Assembly (NCBI GenBank): GCA_964625755.1
Contig: CAZVBR010000009.1
Coordinates: 1 to 27,730 of the forward strand
Reading direction: 5' to 3'
Source of the DNA: CAZVBR01 sp964625755
Lineage (GTDB): Bacteria; Patescibacteriota; Minisyncoccia; Phycocordibacterales; XYD1-FULL-46-19
DNA length: 27,730 nucleotides
Below are positions 24,587 to 27,730 of the stretch, piece by piece. Both the position numbers and the translations under genes were made by a program. The notes beneath the pieces are model-generated. The model made no database searches, was not told the DNA's origin, and worked only from the letters and a program-made list of their open reading frames with translations. The first letter of the stretch is position 1; every line of letters begins with the position of its first letter.

Positions 24587-24772
24587 ACCGGCATATAATA
24601 CCTGATTTTATTAAATTTGGCAAATTTAAACTTTCGCTTTATACTACAACTTGAAATAAGGTAAAGTTATACACTTAATCCACTAATTATCAACAATTTA
24701 ACAATGTTTCTAAAAGAAGAATTTTTACTATAATAATTAAAACGATTATCTCTAACCTCTAAATATAAAAAT
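24587..24772. promoter_or_regulatory. rpmH-dnaA intergenic region with DnaA-box-like sites
   Basis: This 186-bp AT-rich gap holds the rpmH promoter on the minus strand. It also has two DnaA-box-like 9-mers on the plus strand, TTATACACT (24667-24675) and TTATCAACA (24687-24695), each one base from the TTATNCACA or TTATCCACA consensus. A perfect TATAAT at 24729-24734 is a likely dnaA -10, giving a leader of about 32 bases. The boxes lie upstream of that -10, where DnaA could autoregulate its own gene. Confidence 0.55.
24595..24623 (-). promoter_or_regulatory. rpmH-rnpA-yidC promoter, near-leaderless
   Basis: On the minus strand TTGCCA (24623-24618, five of six -35 bases) and TATTAT (24600-24595, five of six -10 bases) are exactly 17 bp apart. 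This is the best sigma-70-like promoter in the window. The ATG of rpmH begins eight bases after the -10, so the expected transcript has at most two or three leader bases. Confidence 0.65.
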
Positions 24773-26131
24773 ATGGTTGACTATCAAAAAATATGGAAAG
24801 TAGCTTTAACTGAGATAGAGATGAATGTATCAAAAGCTAATTACGGTACCTGGTTTAAAAACACTGAGATAAAAAAAATAGAGAACGGGATAGTCTATCT
24901 TTGGGTACCCAATGCTTTTGTGAAGGATTGGTTGGAAAATAAGTACCACAAATTCATACTAAAAGCTTTAAGGAATGTAAATAGTGATGTTCGAGGTTTA
25001 GAGTATGTAATATTTAAAACCCCTAAAAAAACTCCAAGGCCTACTAAACAACCTGAACAAAAGAAAAATCAAAATAATAAACTTGATTTCAATAATTTAT
25101 ACATCAATCGAGATAGTAATTTAAACCCTAAATACACCTTTAAATCTTTCATTGTCGGATCTTTCAACGAGGTGGCGTATGCTTCCTCTCAGGCGGTAAT
25201 CAAAAAACCGGGTATGAACTACAACCCTTTATTTATTTACGGGGGTACCGGTTTGGGGAAAACTCATTTAATTCAGTCGGTTGGTAATTATATAAAGGAT
25301 AATTACAACGATATGAGAGTTTATTACACCACCTCAGAAAGATTTACGATAGATTACATTAACTCTGTTCAAAACAATAAAGGAAATCTTTTCAAGGAAA
25401 AATACTTAAAATACGATCTATTGATAATGGATGATGTTCAATTTCTATCAAACAAAGAAAAAACTCAAGAAGAACTGTTTCACTTATTCAATAATTTATA
25501 CGATAACAATAAGCAAATAATCTTTTCTTCTGATAAACCACCAAAATATATCTCCAACTTAGAAGAAAGACTGAGATCCCGATTTGAAGGGGGGATGATC
25601 GTCGACATCAATAAACCTGATTATGAATCTAGGCTCGCGATCTTAAAAAAGAAAATGAGAGGTCAAGAAACAAAACTAAGTGATGAAATACTGGAGTATA
25701 TTGCCTACACAGTCGAAGACAGTATCAGGGAACTGGAAGGGTTAATGAAGACCATTATCTGCCAAGCAGAAAGTAAAAACAAAGAAATGTCTCTAACAGA
25801 AGTTAAAGACATGGTAAAAAACAATATAAAACCCAAAAAAGTAGTGACTATAAACGATGTTTTGAAAATAATATGTGAATATTACGGAATAGAAGAAAAA
25901 GCCTTAAAACAAAAAACCCGAAAAAGGGAAGTCGTAAAACCCAGACAAATGGTGATGTATATTTTAAGGGAGGATTTTAACACCTCCTACTCTTACATTG
26001 GAGAAAGGTTGGGTGGAAAAGATCATACCACTGTTATCCATGCTTATGAAAAAACCAAACAGGAACTGGAAGATAAACCTTTAGTAAAACAGGAACTCGA
26101 AGAATTAAGAGCGATTATTCATAAAAATTAA
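24773..26131 (+). CDS. dnaA: Chromosomal replication initiator DnaA
   Basis: Binds DnaA boxes at oriC and, in the ATP form, opens the origin and loads the replicative helicase. The 452-residue protein shows all four domains. Domain I (about 1-75) has WFKNTEIKKIENG. Then come a short Lys/Pro/Gln-rich linker (about 83-103), the AAA+ domain with Walker A GGTGLGKT (157-164) and LLIMDDVQFL (Walker B Asp220/Asp221), and domain IV. Domain IV has the DNA-binding signature GGKDHTTVIHAYEK (about 414-427). Boxes for its product occur on both sides of the gene. It is separated from dnaN by a 210-bp candidate origin. Confidence 0.97.
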   Translation: MVDYQKIWKVALTEIEMNVSKANYGTWFKNTEIKKIENGIVYLWVPNAFVKDWLENKYHKFILKALRNVNSDVRGLEYVIFKTPKKTPRPTKQPEQKKNQNNKLDFNNLYINRDSNLNPKYTFKSFIVGSFNEVAYASSQAVIKKPGMNYNPLFIYGGTGLGKTHLIQSVGNYIKDNYNDMRVYYTTSERFTIDYINSVQNNKGNLFKEKYLKYDLLIMDDVQFLSNKEKTQEELFHLFNNLYDNNKQIIFSSDKPPKYISNLEERLRSRFEGGMIVDINKPDYESRLAILKKKMRGQETKLSDEILEYIAYTVEDSIRELEGLMKTIICQAESKNKEMSLTEVKDMVKNNIKPKKVVTINDVLKIICEYYGIEEKALKQKTRKREVVKPRQMVMYILREDFNTSYSYIGERLGGKDHTTVIHAYEKTKQELEDKPLVKQELEELRAIIHKN

Positions 26132-26341
26132 TCGGTATAACTTGTGGATAGAGAGTAAAAAAAGTAATGATAATTTGTTGAGTTATTCACTTAAAAAATA
26201 TCTGCTTAATTGTTACCATGTTATCCTGTTTAAATTTAAATCATTATCAACATTTAAACCCTTAAAAAACCCTTGAAATTCATCAAAATTTACAGTTATC
26301 AACTTTTCCCCAGTTTTAATAATAAAAATTAAATAAAAAAT
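26132..26341. other. Candidate replication origin (oriC), dnaA-dnaN intergenic
   Basis: A 210-bp, very AT-rich gap with a cluster of DnaA-box-like 9-mers: TGTGGATAG (26143-26151, minus orientation), TTATTCACT (26183-26191), TTATCAACA (26244-26252) and TTATCAACT (26296-26304). The first three are one base from the TTATCCACA or TTATNCACA consensus and the last is two bases off; TTATCCTGT (26221-26229) is weaker. A 12-bp palindrome TTTAAATTTAAA (26229-26240) and A/T runs before dnaN could form the unwinding element. Location between dnaA and dnaN is the commonest bacterial arrangement. This call rests on composition, boxes and context only. Confidence 0.7.
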
Positions 26342-27451
26342 ATGAAATTAGAATGCTTAAAAGAAAAAATTCAACAAGGACTGGAATTAGTTGAAAAAGG
26401 AGTCGGGAAGAATACTTCTTTGCCGATCCTGTCTTGTGTCTTAATTAAAAATGAAGACAATAGATTAACCATTAAATCAACCAATTTAGAGATCGGGGTG
26501 GAGGTAGAGGTGTCAGCTAAAATACACTCAGAAGGCCAGGCGGCTGTGAAACCGGGGGTTTTACTTGATCTGTTGAGTAATATTAGGTCGGATGAAAAAA
26601 TAGAAATAGAAAAACAGAATGATAATTTGATCATAAAAACTTCTAATTCCGACTCAGTGGTGAAATGTTTATCGGATGATGAGTTTCCAACACTCCCTCA
26701 ACCTCAAACAGAGGACAGTGTTTTTACTTTAAACTCTACTAATTTAATTCAAGGTATAAAATCTGTTGTGTATTCAGCTGCGGTGTCAGATATTAAACCT
26801 GAGATATCAAGTGTCTATCTTTATCACGAAGAAGGGGAATTAGTGTTTGTGGCCACTGATTCTTTCCGTTTAGCCGAAAAAAGGCTCTCGGTTGGTGATG
26901 AAGACCTTACCGGGTTTCCTGGGTTGATCATCCCCCTTAAAAACACTCAAGAGATCGTAAAAATATTCAATCAAGAAAAAGAGATAAAGATCTCAACAAA
27001 TGAAAATCAATTATTTATTATCGGGGAAGATATTTTCTTTACCAGCCGGGTTGTTGACGGGGTGTATCCGGATTACAAACAGATAATCCCCAAAGAGTTC
27101 AAAACAGAAGTCTTGGTTTCTAAAGAAGAATTGATCAGGGTTTTGAAGTTAGCAAATATTTTTTCCAATAAATTCAATCAAGTAGAGATAGAAGTTGACC
27201 CTGAAGGGGAGAGTATAATGATCAGATCGGAAAGTGACGAAGTGGGGGAGAATAGTACTGTGATAAAAGGTGAGATAAGTGGTGTCTCTCAAAAAACCAA
27301 CCTAAATGCCAGATATTTACTGGATTGTTTTCAATCTGTCTCAAATGACGACAGAGTTTTACTGAAATGGGTTGAAAATCATAAACCACTTATTATAAAA
27401 GGAGAAAAAGATAATACTTTTACGTATTTATTAATGCCGGTTAGTCGTTAA
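26342..27451 (+). CDS. dnaN: DNA polymerase III beta subunit (sliding clamp)
   Basis: Ring-shaped processivity clamp that tethers DNA polymerase III to DNA. The 369-residue length and three-domain pattern fit. An early segment with KNTSLPILSCVLI (about 23-35) is typical of domain I, VATDSFRLAEKRL (about 170-182) is the family's most recognisable stretch, and the C-terminus LLMPVSR is in the place of the usual MPMR-type end. It starts at ATG 26342, after an A-rich leader and without a ribosome-binding site, and is followed by the small gene three bases after its stop. Confidence 0.96.
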   Translation: MKLECLKEKIQQGLELVEKGVGKNTSLPILSCVLIKNEDNRLTIKSTNLEIGVEVEVSAKIHSEGQAAVKPGVLLDLLSNIRSDEKIEIEKQNDNLIIKTSNSDSVVKCLSDDEFPTLPQPQTEDSVFTLNSTNLIQGIKSVVYSAAVSDIKPEISSVYLYHEEGELVFVATDSFRLAEKRLSVGDEDLTGFPGLIIPLKNTQEIVKIFNQEKEIKISTNENQLFIIGEDIFFTSRVVDGVYPDYKQIIPKEFKTEVLVSKEELIRVLKLANIFSNKFNQVEIEVDPEGESIMIRSESDEVGENSTVIKGEISGVSQKTNLNARYLLDCFQSVSNDDRVLLKWVENHKPLIIKGEKDNTFTYLLMPVSR

Positions 27452-27454
27452 ATT

Positions 27455-27715
27455 ATGGATGTTATCAATAATTTACTTGGAAAGTATAAGAAATTACTTG
27501 CTGAAAGTGATGATAATAAAAGTAAGTTAAATGAAATAATGAAAAATAATATTGGTATAGAGTTAGATAAAAAACAAATTCAAGTAAAACAGGAAACTTT
27601 GTACCTGAATTGCCCCCCAGTGTTAAAAAGTGAAATTTTTTTGAAACAAAGTATTATCCTTGATGATATTAAGAATAATACCAATATTAAAATATATAAA
27701 ATAAAACTAAAATAA
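27455..27715 (+). CDS. Small DciA/DUF721-like protein
   Basis: An 86-residue protein. Residues about 38-84 have the strand-helix-strand layout of the DUF721/DciA domain: a strand with TLYLNCPPVLKSEI, a helix through FLKQSIILDDI, and a final strand KIYKIKL. DciA is the ancestral bacterial loader or operator of the DnaB helicase and often lies near dnaA, dnaN or recF. The N-terminal 35 residues are helical and charged. No DnaC-like gene is visible here, which suits a DciA role. The match is by pattern and position only. It is three bases after dnaN, so co-transcribed. A recF gene, the usual neighbour, is absent at this place. Confidence 0.5.
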   Translation: MDVINNLLGKYKKLLAESDDNKSKLNEIMKNNIGIELDKKQIQVKQETLYLNCPPVLKSEIFLKQSIILDDIKNNTNIKIYKIKLK

Positions 27716-27717
27716 AG

Positions 27718-27726
27718 TTATCCCCA
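27718..27726 (+). promoter_or_regulatory. DnaA-box-like 9-mer after the DciA-like gene
   Basis: TTATCCCCA is one base from TTATCCACA and directly follows the stop of the last gene. The same 9-mer, with two further shared A bases, occurs at 8266-8274. A single near-match in AT-rich DNA may be chance. Confidence 0.2.
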
Positions 27727-27730
27727 AAAA

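Noticed and set aside
1..27730. Recoding of UGA as glycine, as in Gracilibacteria and Absconditabacteria.
   Set aside because: Several genes end at TGA exactly where the next gene overlaps or begins (for example 9113 and 13117), and no conserved glycine is encoded by TGA in the recognisable proteins.

Overview
The window reads as chromosomal DNA around the replication origin of a bacterium of the Candidate Phyla Radiation (Patescibacteria), probably in or near the Parcubacteria. This is an inference from three things. The gene order rpmH-rnpA-yidC / dnaA-dnaN is that of a bacterial origin. The genes are small and tightly packed. The secretion genes (PrgI, a TraC-like protein, VirB4, a TrbL/VirB6-like protein, and a pilin with the ending LILNTINPEL) match the set typical of these genomes. 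TGA is used as an ordinary stop, so the UGA-glycine code of some relatives does not apply.

Layout from left to right. 1-167: two strong stem-loops and a perfect DnaA-box 9-mer. 168-3004 (minus): a VirD4/TraD-like coupling ATPase and a small coiled-coil partner. 3064-7042 (plus): a hypothetical protein, a UvrD/PcrA-type helicase, RsmA and a membrane-anchored DUF192 protein, the last three in an overlapping run. 7039-8207 (minus): two exported proteins, one with peptidoglycan-binding and IPT/TIG domains. 8409-23309 (plus): an eleven-gene cluster of about 15 kb coding for a reduced type IV secretion or conjugation-like machine. 23306-24586 (minus): yidC, rnpA, rpmH. 24773-27715 (plus): dnaA, dnaN and a small DciA/DUF721-like protein. 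Candidate oriC DNA lies on both sides of dnaA, best between dnaA and dnaN.

The secretion cluster has a VirB6-like channel, a VirB3-like PrgI, two VirB4-type proteins (one a full ATPase, one a short non-ATPase), a VirB2-like pilin, and several exported proteins with Ig-like, coiled-coil or beta-propeller folds. The VirD4-like ATPase sits separately at the left end. No VirB7-VirB10 outer-membrane core, VirB11 or relaxase is visible. This resembles the minimal systems of single-membrane bacteria. Two points stand out. The pilin is fused to an L,D-transpeptidase (YkuD) domain with an intact catalytic His and Cys. A 1335-residue surface protein carries fourteen consecutive 15-residue repeats with the hydrophobic spacing of a right-handed coiled-coil stalk, plus two blocks of a 12-residue repeat.

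Expression signals are unusual. None of the starts I checked has a convincing Shine-Dalgarno sequence, and 19 of 25 ATG starts have T immediately before the ATG. Several promoters lie so close to the ATG that the mRNA would be leaderless or nearly so. Both convergent gene pairs end on a shared TTAA with no room for a terminator between them. No tRNA, rRNA, CRISPR array or insertion sequence was seen, and no gene-free stretch exceeds about 210 bases.
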